This document shows, one piece after another, positions 1 to 8,431 of a DNA stretch of 51,513 nucleotides. How positions within the stretch are numbered: the first letter of the stretch is position 1; each line of letters begins with the position of its first letter. The translations under genes and the position numbers were made by a program. The DNA comes from Methylobacter sp. GTDB taxonomy: Bacteria > Pseudomonadota > Gammaproteobacteria > Methylococcales > Methylomonadaceae. The stretch covers positions 1 through 51,513 of the forward strand of contig SCPZ01000049.1 in NCBI GenBank assembly GCA_004299305.1, written 5' to 3'. Below the pieces are notes generated by a model. It ran no database searches. It was not told the DNA's origin and saw only the letters and a list, made by a program, of their open reading frames with translations.

Positions 1-1386
1 CAAGCCCAGCAAAACAGCAACATACCGACCGCTACGGCTGCTCCGGCCCCACAAAACAGCAAAGCGCCGACCGCAACAACTGTTCAAGCCCAACTAAACA
101 GCAAAGCGCCGACCGCAACAACTGCTCCGGCCCAACAAAACAGCAAAACGCCAACCGCAACAACTGTTCAAGCCCAGCAAAACAGCAAAACGCCAACCGC
201 AACAACTGTTCAAGCCCAGCAAAACAGCAACACTGCGACCACAACGGCTGTTCCAGACCAACAAAATAACAAAGTAGCGACTACAACGGCTGCTCCGGCC
301 CAACAAAACAGCAAAACGCCAACCTCAACAACCGTTCAAGCCCAGCAAAACAACAACACTGCGACCACAACGGCTGTTCCAGACCAACAAAATAACAAAG
401 TAGCGACTACAACGGCTGCTCCGGCCCAGCAAAACAGCAAAGCGCCGACCGCAACAACTGTTCAAGCCCAACAAAACAGCAATGCGCCAACCGCTACGTC
501 TGCTCCGGCCCCACAAAACAGCAATGCACCGACCGCTACGGCTGCTCCGGCCCCACAAAACAGCAACGCACCAACCGCTACGGCTGCTCCAGCCCAACAA
601 AACAGCAACCCACCGACCGCTACGGCTGCTCCGGCCCCACAAAACAGCAAAGCGCCGACCGCAACAACTGTTCAAACCCAACTAAACAGCAATGCACCAA
701 CCGCTACGGCTGCTACGGCCCAACAAAACAGCAACGCGCCGACCGCAACAGCTGCTCAAGCCCAGCAAAACAGCAAAACGCCGACCTCAACAACTGTTCA
801 AGCCCAGCAAAACAGCAACACTGCGACCACAACGGCTGTTCCAGACCAACAAAATAACAAAGTTGCGACTACAACGGCTGCTCCGGCCCAGCAAAACAGT
901 AAAGCGCCGACCGCAACAACCGTTCAAGCCCAACTAAACAGCAACCCACCGACCGTAACAGCTGCTCCGGCCCAACAAAACAGCAACGCTACGACCACAA
1001 CGGCTACGCCAGCCCAATTAAACAACAATGTACCAACCGCTACGGCTACTCCGGCCCGGCAAAACAGCAACAAACTTACCGCAACGACTATTCAAACCCA
1101 GCAAAACAGCAAAGCGCCGACAGCAACAACCGTTCAAGCCCAACTAAACAGCAATGCACCGACCACAACGGCTACTCCGACCCAACTAAACAGCAACCCA
1201 CCGACCGCAACAACTGTTCAAGCCCAGCAAAACAGCAAAAGTGAGGCAGAAACGGTTGTTCCGGTTAAGAAAAATATCAAAGCTGTGGCGGCAATGATTG
1301 TCCAGGCTAAACAAAACATCAAAGATGCGATTTCATCTTTAGCTATTCCCGCGCAACAAAACACCAAAGATGCAAGTGCATTGACT
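1..1386 (+). repeat. 42-bp in-frame minisatellite inside fliK
   Basis: The AGC codon of the AAACAGC core recurs at exact 42-nt steps from 16-18 to 1234-1236, which makes 30 units in perfect phase. At least three degenerate units continue at 1276, 1318 and 1360. Each unit encodes 14 residues (Q-Q-N-S-K/N-x-P-T-A-T-x-x-x-A). Units differ by substitutions only; no out-of-phase indel was seen. Confidence 0.95.
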
Positions 1387-2316
1387 GCTCCGGTTCAAAT
1401 GGATTTAAAGCAGTCCAATAATAAGCATGATAAGAAGTGGGCTGAAGGCGAAGACCCAATGCCGGGTGTTGAAGATAATCACGGAACCGAAGGCGTACCG
1501 GCAGCCATTATTCTTCCAGCGATAATGCCGACTGAGCAAGAAAAAACCGTCAATAATTTGGCGGATACAGATACAGCTACAGAGGAAGGTCCCTCGTCTT
1601 TTATAAAACCATCGTCGGGGGACGCTAAACCAAATCAATCTGCTAAAGCCCCTGACGTACAAAGTGAATCTGTTTTGCGTCAGCCTGTCCAAAATAAACA
1701 GGACTTTAACTTAAAATATGTTGAAAATACTGAACAAACTGAAAAAACAGGACCAGTTGAACGCCAGCAAGGCTTAGGTTTAGATGGCGAAAAGCCCTTG
1801 CCCAAGGTTGGAGCTGACATGACTCCGCTTAATAAACCGGTTTCTGACAATAAAACCGATGTGCCAGCAATAACCAAGCCACTATCGCATCCGGAATGGA
1901 ATAAGGATTTAGGTGAGCGGATTGTATGGATGAGTAGCAAGGCAATACCCACCGCAGAAATCAGGCTGAATCCACAGCATCTTGGTCCTATATCGGTTCG
2001 TGTTGACGTGGCTGATGATCAGGCAACGGTCGTATTTACAGCGCAACATGCAGCTACAAGAGAAGCTATTGAAGCGTCCATCCCCAAGTTACGGGACATG
2101 ATGAGCGCTCAACAGCTTAACTTGGTAGATGTCAATGTTTCTCAAGGCTCTTCGTCAGATCAGGGGCGTTCACAAGCGCAAAACTTTGCGCAAACAGCTG
2201 ACGGTCGGGGGCAAGGCGCTACGGGCGTTGCTGTCGATGGAGTTGACGATATAGAGCAAGAAATTGACAGCGGACGGGCCGTTGTCAGCAAGGGTTTGTT
2301 GAGTATATATGCGTAA
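1..2316 (+). CDS. fliK: Flagellar hook-length control protein FliK-like, 5' truncated by window edge
   Basis: The frame is open from base 1 to the TAA at 2314-2316, giving 771 visible residues without a start codon, so the gene begins outside the window. The first ATG in frame (1285) lies inside the repeat tract and is not a credible start. Residues 1 to about 455 are a 14-residue repeat of the type QQNSKAPTATTVQA, poor in charged residues. The C-terminal part contains a Flg_hook-like domain (about 1910-2150), including the stretch LNPQHLGPISVRVDV followed by an amphipathic segment with LRDMMSAQQLNLVDVNV. FliK is exported by the flagellar type III apparatus, measures the hook and switches export specificity. 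motA/motB nearby support a motility role. An alternative is a generic repeat protein with a FliK C-terminus. Confidence 0.82.
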   Translation, partial: QAQQNSNIPTATAAPAPQNSKAPTATTVQAQLNSKAPTATTAPAQQNSKTPTATTVQAQQNSKTPTATTVQAQQNSNTATTTAVPDQQNNKVATTTAAPAQQNSKTPTSTTVQAQQNNNTATTTAVPDQQNNKVATTTAAPAQQNSKAPTATTVQAQQNSNAPTATSAPAPQNSNAPTATAAPAPQNSNAPTATAAPAQQNSNPPTATAAPAPQNSKAPTATTVQTQLNSNAPTATAATAQQNSNAPTATAAQAQQNSKTPTSTTVQAQQNSNTATTTAVPDQQNNKVATTTAAPAQQNSKAPTATTVQAQLNSNPPTVTAAPAQQNSNATTTTATPAQLNNNVPTATATPARQNSNKLTATTIQTQQNSKAPTATTVQAQLNSNAPTTTATPTQLNSNPPTATTVQAQQNSKSEAETVVPVKKNIKAVAAMIVQAKQNIKDAISSLAIPAQQNTKDASALTAPVQMDLKQSNNKHDKKWAEGEDPMPGVEDNHGTEGVPAAIILPAIMPTEQEKTVNNLADTDTATEEGPSSFIKPSSGDAKPNQSAKAPDVQSESVLRQPVQNKQDFNLKYVENTEQTEKTGPVERQQGLGLDGEKPLPKVGADMTPLNKPVSDNKTDVPAITKPLSHPEWNKDLGERIVWMSSKAIPTAEIRLNPQHLGPISVRVDVADDQATVVFTAQHAATREAIEASIPKLRDMMSAQQLNLVDVNVSQGSSSDQGRSQAQNFAQTADGRGQGATGVAVDGVDDIEQEIDSGRAVVSKGLLSIYA

Positions 2317-2447
2317 TGACAACTACTCAGGCAGCAAAAATAAAACGCCACGGCCCTAATAGGCAAAGCCAACTTTGAACTCCTATAGCACACTTTTCTG
2401 GAGTCCAAAGCTGGCTTTGGACAGTAAGAATCGACTTTGCAGTTAAA

Positions 2448-2526
2448 AAAGGGGGTGAGTAGTTACAATCAATAAAACTTACTGATTTATTTCGTGCTTT
2501 TCGTGGACTAACTGCGGTTTTTAGGT
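2448..2526. repeat. Dispersed repeat, half copy (relative at 11524-11610)
   Basis: The core TTTCGTGCTTTTCGTGGA at 2490-2507, followed by ACTGCGGTTTTTAGGTT, recurs nearly unchanged at 11572-11610. The preceding GGGTGAGT...AATCAATA block is also shared. This copy lacks the upstream inverted arm seen in the second copy. It fills the gap between fliK and the flavin reductase gene. Confidence 0.75.
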
Positions 2527-2554
2527 TAATCGGTGGCGGCTTATTCTTTGCAAG

Positions 2555-3034
2555 TTACCTAAGTTGCTGGTAAGCGCCTCGATAATATAAAAGAGGCTCT
2601 CCCGAGCGGCACACGCTGTCTTGTACCTCGCCGATTATAATCCAGTGAGTGCCCGCGTGAATTCTTTCTATGACTTTGCACTCCAGAGACATGAGACTGT
2701 CATCCAGAATGGGCGTGCCGGTAATACCTGTCGTCCATGGTGTATTTTCAAACCGTTGCTGTTGACTGCTGCCACCGGCAAATTGATTGGAAACGTCTTG
2801 TTGGGCCGAGCTTAAAACGTTGACCGCAAAGTAGCGGCTTTCTTCAATTCCCGCGCCGGTGTCGGCAGACTCATTAATACACACTAATACTTGAGGCGGA
2901 TTAACTGAAACGCTGGAAAATGCCGTCACCGTCATGCCTTGAATGCCGAATTTTTCAGAATGTGTCGTAACGACGGTGACGCCGCTGGCCCATAGTTGCA
3001 TAGCTTTTTTAAAATCATCCACACCAACAGTCAT
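2555..3034 (-). CDS. Flavin reductase-like FMN-binding protein
   Basis: The 159-residue protein has the fold signature of the flavin reductase domain family (PF01613 type): an N-terminal FKKAMQLWASGVTVVTT, then GMTVTAFSSVSVNPPQVLVCI, then a central YFAVNVLSSAQQDVSNQF and a C-terminal GEPLLYYRGAYQ. These proteins bind FMN and reduce flavins with NAD(P)H for partner oxygenases, or act as stand-alone flavin or iron reductases. No partner oxygenase is adjacent, so the substrate is unknown. A GGGGGA Shine-Dalgarno precedes the ATG. It is a single gene converging on fliK, with no visible operon partner. Confidence 0.85.
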   Translation of the reverse strand: MTVGVDDFKKAMQLWASGVTVVTTHSEKFGIQGMTVTAFSSVSVNPPQVLVCINESADTGAGIEESRYFAVNVLSSAQQDVSNQFAGGSSQQQRFENTPWTTGITGTPILDDSLMSLECKVIERIHAGTHWIIIGEVQDSVCRSGEPLLYYRGAYQQLR

Positions 3035-3205
3035 TAATTCCCCCGGTTATTTGTTTATTTTAAAGATAGCGCCGTCTTTTTGACTAAATAGAGACAAAGA
3101 TCGAGCGTTTTTTTAAGTTGTTCAGGCTTTATGATACAGCACTGGCACATACTTGTTAAATAATCGCAATATGACTTGCCTGGCTTTTCAAGAGAACAAG
3201 TAGGT

Positions 3206-4102
3206 TTATTGCCCTGAAAATTTTATTAAAATATTAACGCGCCGGTTTTTTTCTCTTCCTTCCGGTGTTGAATTATCGGCAATAGGCATGGTATCTGCGT
3301 AAGTGATGGCCCGCAAACGGCTGCTGTCTAGTTGCTGTGCGACCAGGAAGTGTAAAACACTGGTGGCCCTGGAAGCTCCTAGTTCCCAATTAGAAGGAAA
3401 CTGGGCGGTTTTAATGGGTATATTGTCGGTATGCCCTTCAATCAGAATCAAGCCAACGGCTTGTTTTAATAAGGGAGCAAGGCGTTTTATCAAGGCTTCG
3501 CCTGAAGCCGTTAGACCCGCCTCTGAAGATTTAAATAATACCTTGTCCTGAATCTCAAGCTGAGCATAGCCTTGTGTAACTTTTATGTTGACGGTTTTAT
3601 TAAGACCGAATTCATCAATTGTTTTTGTTAACTGTTGCTGTAGTTTATTTTCATCCTCTGAGTTGGCAGCTGCCTGTTGGATGTCGGCCGGTTTGGAAAT
3701 GGAATTTGTTGCCGCAGCCGTTTTAATTTCCGGCGTATTGATAGTGGGAGCAGTAGATTCGGCCTTAATGTCAGCGTTATCGGGTTTAATCTCGGCTATG
3801 GGCTCAAAGGGGGCGATTTGTTGCACGGATTTATTTTCAGCAACAACGAGAGGAGGACAGTTTATAACGACAGGCGCCGCGGTAGGCGTTTTTTTAGGTC
3901 TAATTGCTTGCGGTTTATTTGCGGCTGCTTGTTCCGTTTTTAAATCGCCTAAAGTAATCAATGTAATAACCAGCATCACGATCAGTACAAATACATCCAA
4001 ATAGGTTAACAACCAGTTATGTGAGTTACGCAGGGGCGGTTGGTTCAGCAAATCCTCTAAAGGCAAGGAGGATTGTAATTTCGAAAATGGATCTTTACTC
4101 AT
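3206..4102 (-). CDS. motB: Flagellar motor stator protein MotB-like
   Basis: The 298-residue inner-membrane protein has one N-terminal transmembrane helix (about residues 31-52, WLLTYLDVFVLIVMLVI). It carries an Asp at residue 36, the position of the proton-binding Asp of MotB. A low-complexity Ala/Pro/Lys linker (about 55-160) follows. The C-terminal OmpA/MotB peptidoglycan-binding domain contains LIEGHTDNIPI and REKNRRVNILI. It would anchor the stator to the cell wall and form the ion channel with MotA. motA lies directly upstream on the same strand with a 78-nt gap. The linker is longer and more repetitive than in classical MotB, so another MotAB-type motor cannot be fully excluded. Confidence 0.83.
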   Translation of the reverse strand: MSKDPFSKLQSSLPLEDLLNQPPLRNSHNWLLTYLDVFVLIVMLVITLITLGDLKTEQAAANKPQAIRPKKTPTAAPVVINCPPLVVAENKSVQQIAPFEPIAEIKPDNADIKAESTAPTINTPEIKTAAATNSISKPADIQQAAANSEDENKLQQQLTKTIDEFGLNKTVNIKVTQGYAQLEIQDKVLFKSSEAGLTASGEALIKRLAPLLKQAVGLILIEGHTDNIPIKTAQFPSNWELGASRATSVLHFLVAQQLDSSRLRAITYADTMPIADNSTPEGREKNRRVNILIKFSGQ

Positions 4103-4180
4103 TTTTCAGTAGTAGGTCAGCTTATTGAGCGCAATGTAGGCCGGATTGATGAGGGTATAAATAAACCCAGTCGAGCTTTT

Positions 4181-4993
4181 TTAGTCTTTTAATTCATCGT
4201 CATAGTGTTTAATAAATGACTTGAGCGTTTCCCGTACAAACGACGGACTGCGGCGATCCGCTATCAGCGTAATACCCTCCATAATCATGCTCATAATCAT
4301 AATGCGCTGTTCAGTGCGTCTTTCCAGTTTTATGGCAATAGGATGAAAAATAAGGTTGGCCATGATGAGGCCGTAAAAGGTTGTAACCAGGGCAGTCCCC
4401 ATGTTGTTACTGATACCCGCTATATCTTTAAGTTCAATAATTTGCAACATGTTGGTCATGGCTATCAGGGTGCCTAACATGCCAAATGCAGGAGAATAAG
4501 TAGCCAGGGTGTAAAATATATTAGCTTCGGCTTTCTCTTTGGCCCTCATGCGGGCAATACGCCATTTAAGTAGCGACAGAATATCTTCTATCGGCGTCTT
4601 GTCTACGATGAGCTGGAAACCTGTTTTTAAATAGGGGTTGTTGATGCTGTCGATAATATTTTCTATTGCAAGCGTGTCCCGGTTAAACCACATTTGAGCC
4701 ACTGCGACAATTTCATTGGCGTCCCGTTGAGGATTTAGATCCTCGTAAAAGAAAACAAGCCTGAGTGATTTCCAGCCATGTTTAATATCTCTTAAGGGAT
4801 AGCTTAAAAAAATCGCAGCAAAAGTGCCGCCAATCACAATTACAAATCCGGGCAAGTTAATAAAAGAAAGCGGATCATTTGCAGCAAATATGATAATAAA
4901 GATGAATAAAAGGATGCTTAGCAAGATACCTACAGCTGTTGAATGATTAACTTTTTGGGGGAGTGTTTTTATGGCGGATTTGTTGAATTTCAT
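4181..4993 (-). CDS. motA: Flagellar motor stator protein MotA-like
   Basis: The 270-residue protein has two N-terminal membrane helices (about 20-38 and 48-66), a cytoplasmic loop with many charged residues (about 70-165), and two more helices (about 168-188 and 203-226). The third helix carries YSPAFGMLGTLIAM, the conserved proline-containing MotA/ExbB channel motif. MotA drives rotation by ion flow through the MotA/MotB stator. It is first in a two-gene operon with motB. Length and topology fit the MotA/PomA family. Confidence 0.87.
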   Translation of the reverse strand: MKFNKSAIKTLPQKVNHSTAVGILLSILLFIFIIIFAANDPLSFINLPGFVIVIGGTFAAIFLSYPLRDIKHGWKSLRLVFFYEDLNPQRDANEIVAVAQMWFNRDTLAIENIIDSINNPYLKTGFQLIVDKTPIEDILSLLKWRIARMRAKEKAEANIFYTLATYSPAFGMLGTLIAMTNMLQIIELKDIAGISNNMGTALVTTFYGLIMANLIFHPIAIKLERRTEQRIMIMSMIMEGITLIADRRSPSFVRETLKSFIKHYDDELKD

Positions 4994-5177
4994 TTTGCAA
5001 TAATTTCAAGCATGTTGCTTATATGGAGGTTGATAACTTACTTTTAGCAAAATCATATTACATCAATACGGCTAAATCTACTTATGTATAAATACAGCTA
5101 TATCATGTATATTAGTGACTTTTGAAGACATATAACGAGCTGTTTTATAATTAACCGCTAAAGGAATTAAAAAAGTT

Positions 5178-5822
5178 ATGATTAGTGTGCTGCTTGTTGA
5201 TGATCATGAGCTTGTTCGATCCGCGATTGAAGGATTATTGAATGATGTTGACGATATTACGGTTATCGGCGTAGCTAAGTCGGGTGAAGACGCGGTTGAT
5301 GCAGTTGTTGCCTTATCGCCGGATGTTGTGTTGATGGACGTTAACATGCCAGGGATAGGCGGTATAGAAGCTTGCCGGAGAATGTTGCAATTGGATCCTG
5401 AAATAAAGATTATTGCGGTATCCGTGCTTAATGACGGCCCTATTCCCCATCAATTACTCAAACTGGGTGTTTTAAGTTTTATTTCTAAGGGTTCGCCGGT
5501 AGAGGAGATGGTTGATGCCATTCGGCAAGTCATGGATGGCAGGCGTTACCTGTGTTCTGAAGTCGCCAATAATATGGTTTTTCAAGGCTTGCCAGGCAGT
5601 AATGAATCACCATTTTCAATACTTTCCCATAGAGAATCAGAGGTAGTTACTTTAATTCTTCAGGGAAAAACTATCAAAGAAATGTCGGAAATACTGGTAT
5701 TGAGCGATAAGACGATTAATACCTACCGCTACCGTCTTTATAGCAAACTGCATGTAAAGAATGATATCGAATTAATTCGTCTGGCGATAAAATTCGAATA
5801 TATTGATAATGCTTTGCTTTAG
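5178..5822 (+). CDS. uvrY: Response regulator of the UvrY/GacA family
   Basis: The 214-residue protein has an N-terminal receiver with acidic residues D8/D9, phospho-acceptor D54 (VVLMDVNMPGIGG) and a C-terminal LuxR-type helix-turn-helix (about 147-205, LSHRESEVVTLILQGKTIKE, then SDKTINTYRYRLYSKL). The TVNTYRYR-like recognition helix and the NMPGIGG motif are typical of GacA/UvrY. That regulator activates small RNAs of the Csr/Rsm system under control of BarA/GacS. It is divergent from motA, with a 184-nt AT-rich gap. The tripartite hybrid kinase at 8432-11308 could be its partner; that link is inference. Confidence 0.85.
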   Translation: MISVLLVDDHELVRSAIEGLLNDVDDITVIGVAKSGEDAVDAVVALSPDVVLMDVNMPGIGGIEACRRMLQLDPEIKIIAVSVLNDGPIPHQLLKLGVLSFISKGSPVEEMVDAIRQVMDGRRYLCSEVANNMVFQGLPGSNESPFSILSHRESEVVTLILQGKTIKEMSEILVLSDKTINTYRYRLYSKLHVKNDIELIRLAIKFEYIDNALL

Positions 5823-5829
5823 TGACTCA

Positions 5830-5853
5830 GGTAAGCACGTTATTGTGCTTACC
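5830..5853 (+). terminator. Hairpin downstream of uvrY
   Basis: A perfect 9-bp stem (GGTAAGCAC / GTGCTTACC) with a 6-nt loop starts 8 nt after the uvrY stop. No T-tract follows, so it may stabilise or process the transcript instead of ending it. Confidence 0.5.
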
Positions 5854-5889
5854 CGCGTAAGCAACCTGACTCCCAAGCCGCTTGTTGCT

Positions 5890-6093
5890 TTAGGCGATTA
5901 CCAAGAATAAATATACCCAAATGACGCAGGATTTTTGTTCGTCTGCAACGACTGCATGGATGCAGCGCAACGCAGGAGCAGTTGCCGAGGCGTAAAAATG
6001 GGCGCATAGCGAGCTATGCAACCATTTTTACAACGCAGCAGACGAGCAAAAAGACCAGTCAGGTAGGTATATTTTTCGCAGGAAATCGCCTTA
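5890..6093. mobile_element. MITE-like long-hairpin element, copy A
   Basis: The 204-nt segment runs from TTAGGCGATT to AATCGCCTTA, and its two arms form a long imperfect inverted repeat. The left arm contains TTTTTGTTCGTCTGC and the right arm its near complement GCAGACGAGCAAAAA. A second hairpin (GTAAAAATGG ... CCATTTTTAC, about 5992-6031) is nested in the middle. The right end provides the TAA stop of the mtd gene at 6091. A second copy lies at 16394-16562. No protein is encoded, so mobilisation would need a transposase elsewhere. Confidence 0.72.
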
Positions 6094-7014
6094 GTTTACG
6101 CGAGGACCAAATTGCATTTCCCTGGCTTTGTTAAACGCATACCTGAAATCAATAAACAAAGGCTGTTCAGTCCCCAGCATCGCCTTTAATAGTTCATGCT
6201 GTAGTTGAAACTTAACATTCCCAATAGCTAAGGCGCCAATGCCTACCGCGCTTTGCGCATTATCTGCGTAGACGAGAGGTGCGCCGCAATCATTGTTTTT
6301 GATCCCCTCTATACCAACGGGTGGGACTGCGTTAACATCAGCAGCCACTTTAAGTTGCGTTGCCTGTTTTAATACGCTCGCACTTAAAACTTGAACCCCC
6401 GCTTTGGCGGTACAAAAGATGATATCCGCATTACTTACCAGTCGAGCTTTATCTGCTTCAGAATTGGCTAAAGCCCCTTTAAGGGTGCAATTAAAACGAC
6501 GATTGTATGCTTTAGCAACATCCAAAGCCGTATCAATTGATAAATGGTCGGTTAATGTCACATCGGCACCGGCTAATGAAGCGATAATGCCCGTAGCTAT
6601 GCCGACAGGTCCTGTCCCGCCAAAAATCACAACTGAACAGCCTTTCAATTCTTTGTTATGTTGTGCTTTCAGTTCTTTCTCAGCGCAAGTGACTAATGCC
6701 GCAGCGGTGGTGAAAGAGCCGCTGGGGTCGGCAAAGACTGAGATTTCAAAAGGAGGAACCATGGCTTGTTTACTAGTATTTAGCATGTCCATGGCTAAAC
6801 CTAAATCTCGACCGCCAATAAAAATTCCAGTGCGCCTAACGCCGGACGGACTACGGGAGAAAGTGGCGTCTTGAGTTAGCCCATAAACGTTATCCAACTT
6901 GACGTTGTTGTACGGAATAAGCACATCAAACCCTGCATCCAGTGCCATGTTAATGTCGAACGGACTATTGTTCGGCATGGGGTCAAGCATGTGAAGAATG
7001 CTGCGTTTCACCAT
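6091..7014 (-). CDS. Methylene-tetrahydromethanopterin dehydrogenase, paralogue A (MtdB-like)
   Basis: The 307-residue protein matches the MtdA/MtdB family: N-terminal SILHMLDPMPNNSPFDINMA, RTGIFIGGRD, PPFEISVFADPSGSFTTAAA, a Rossmann loop GGTGPVG at 132-138, and VAADVNAVPPVGIEG. The family oxidises methylene-H4MPT to methenyl-H4MPT with NAD(P)+ in formaldehyde oxidation. After the second strand of the nucleotide-binding fold it reads TDH (155-157), where the neighbour paralogue has GR; this may mean a different NAD/NADP preference. It is second in an operon, 43 nt behind paralogue B, with an AAGGAAC ribosome site. Its stop codon is part of a hairpin element. Confidence 0.85.
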   Translation of the reverse strand: MVKRSILHMLDPMPNNSPFDINMALDAGFDVLIPYNNVKLDNVYGLTQDATFSRSPSGVRRTGIFIGGRDLGLAMDMLNTSKQAMVPPFEISVFADPSGSFTTAAALVTCAEKELKAQHNKELKGCSVVIFGGTGPVGIATGIIASLAGADVTLTDHLSIDTALDVAKAYNRRFNCTLKGALANSEADKARLVSNADIIFCTAKAGVQVLSASVLKQATQLKVAADVNAVPPVGIEGIKNNDCGAPLVYADNAQSAVGIGALAIGNVKFQLQHELLKAMLGTEQPLFIDFRYAFNKAREMQFGPRVN

Positions 7015-7057
7015 TAGAGTTCCTTGTTATTATGCAGGTTAATCCCAAATTTTAGAT

Positions 7058-7978
7058 TCAAGAGTTTGATTTAATGTACTCTCTTGCAGTTTCAAAGGCA
7101 TGCTCAAAATGCAGGTAAACAGGTTTATCGGTACTGATCATTGTTTTCAACAAAAGGGTCTGAGTTTGAAATTTAATGTTACCGATTGCCATGGCGCCCA
7201 AACCGACTGCACCGCTTTTTGAGCCTTCAATCAGCGTGCCGTTATGGAAGGCGTCAACCCCCGCAATACCTGGCGGCGGCACGGCATTTGCGTCTGCAGC
7301 GACTTTTAGTTGCGGAGCCGATGCGATAAGTTCGGCGTTTAATAATTCAATACCTGCGGCACCGGTTGCAAAGACAACATCGGCTGTCTTGATGTATTCA
7401 GCTTTATTTGCATCTGCACCGGCTTCAATGTTGATTTTACCATCGCCAAATTCGTTATTGCACATGTCGGCAATGGCTTGAGCTTTATCCAGTTGACGGC
7501 CGATGAGTTTTACGTTCGCTCCGCCTTGGGCGGCAATTACTGCGACTACTTGTCCGACGGGGCCGGTCCCACCCAATACCAGAATATTTTTTCCTTCCAG
7601 AGTCGTATCGAATTTAGTCATTAATTCACGTTCCACTGCAGCAACCATGCCGGCAGCGGTGGTAAACGCGCCGCTAGGGTCGGCGAAAATAGAAACTTCA
7701 AAAGGAGGGAACATTGAACGTTTAGCTAACTTCAGCATATCCATTGCTTGTTTTGTGTCGCGTCCGCCAATGAATATCCCGGTGCGTTTTAAATTTTTAG
7801 TGCTACGGGAGAAAATGGCATCCTGTACCAAGCCTTGAACTTCACTGGGTTCAACATTTATGTAGGGCAGTGCGTGAATCCAGCCTGCATCTAATGCCAT
7901 ATTGGCGTCAAATGGACTAAGATTTTTAGATGTGGTTAGCATATGTAGAATGAACGGCTTTTCGAGTGGCTTTTCCAT
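7058..7978 (-). CDS. mtdB: Methylene-tetrahydromethanopterin dehydrogenase, paralogue B (MtdB-like)
   Basis: The 306-residue protein is clearly related to the adjacent paralogue: FILHMLTTSKNLSPFDANMA, RTGIFIGGRD, PPFEVSIFADPSGAFTTAAG, GGTGPVG at 136-142 and VAADANAVPPPGIAG. At 158-168 it reads LIGRQLDKAQA, which resembles the corresponding MtdA segment (GRKLDKAQA), where the Arg fits NADP binding. It would act in the cytoplasmic H4MPT-linked C1 pathway. It leads the operon, with a strong AAGGAGA site 6 nt before the ATG. The mtdB symbol is assigned by family resemblance only; which of the two paralogues is the main enzyme cannot be told from sequence. Confidence 0.85.
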   Translation of the reverse strand: MEKPLEKPFILHMLTTSKNLSPFDANMALDAGWIHALPYINVEPSEVQGLVQDAIFSRSTKNLKRTGIFIGGRDTKQAMDMLKLAKRSMFPPFEVSIFADPSGAFTTAAGMVAAVERELMTKFDTTLEGKNILVLGGTGPVGQVVAVIAAQGGANVKLIGRQLDKAQAIADMCNNEFGDGKINIEAGADANKAEYIKTADVVFATGAAGIELLNAELIASAPQLKVAADANAVPPPGIAGVDAFHNGTLIEGSKSGAVGLGAMAIGNIKFQTQTLLLKTMISTDKPVYLHFEHAFETAREYIKSNS

Positions 7979-8431
7979 GATGTCTCCTTGAGGTATTTAT
8001 CCCGTTAAGTATAAAAGAAAAAACAGCAGAATAAAAATGTCCTTATATATTAACCATGATACCGGACACCTAAAGCGGTAGATCGACATCCCATGAAGTT
8101 TAGGACGAGAGCATTAAAACTGTTTTAAAAACAGCACAGTAATTATTATCATGCTGATACTTGGCGAAAATTAATGCCTTACGATTTTTATAGAATACTT
8201 TTGACGGTGTTGCCTATGTCACGCACGGAGGGTAAGCAAAAAGCATAATTTTCGGTAACTACTCAGCCGGTGTTAGAATTGCCACCTATTTAAAGATTAA
8301 GCTTATGAAATATAAGAGCCATTTCATAATCTATGAATCCAAAGCAGTTTATTTTTGCGACTAAGTGGCGGCATAATCACAATAGCAGTTAGAATAGACA
8401 CCTTCCCAAATACACTCTTGAGTTTAATAAA
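7979..8431. other. 453-nt divergent intergenic region, no gene
   Basis: This separates the mtd operon (minus) from the hybrid kinase (plus) and must hold both promoters. A near-perfect AT-rich palindrome CTGTTTTAAAAACAG lies at about 8119-8133. No convincing small reading frame or RNA gene was seen. Confidence 0.5.

Noticed and set aside
32..937. Several other-frame and minus-strand open frames in the first kilobase
   Set aside because: The 42-bp repeat keeps many frames open at once. Only frame 1 continues into the FliK domain.
1..1250. CRISPR-like array
   Set aside because: The 42-bp units are contiguous, without unique spacers, and are in-frame protein repeats.
1285..2316. Start of the fliK gene at 1285
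   Set aside because: The frame is open to base 1 with the same repeat before and after this ATG.
3206..4993. A second Zorya-type motor in the motAB genes
   Set aside because: MotA lacks the long tail of ZorA and no zorC, zorD or zorE is adjacent; flagellar context (fliK) is nearby.
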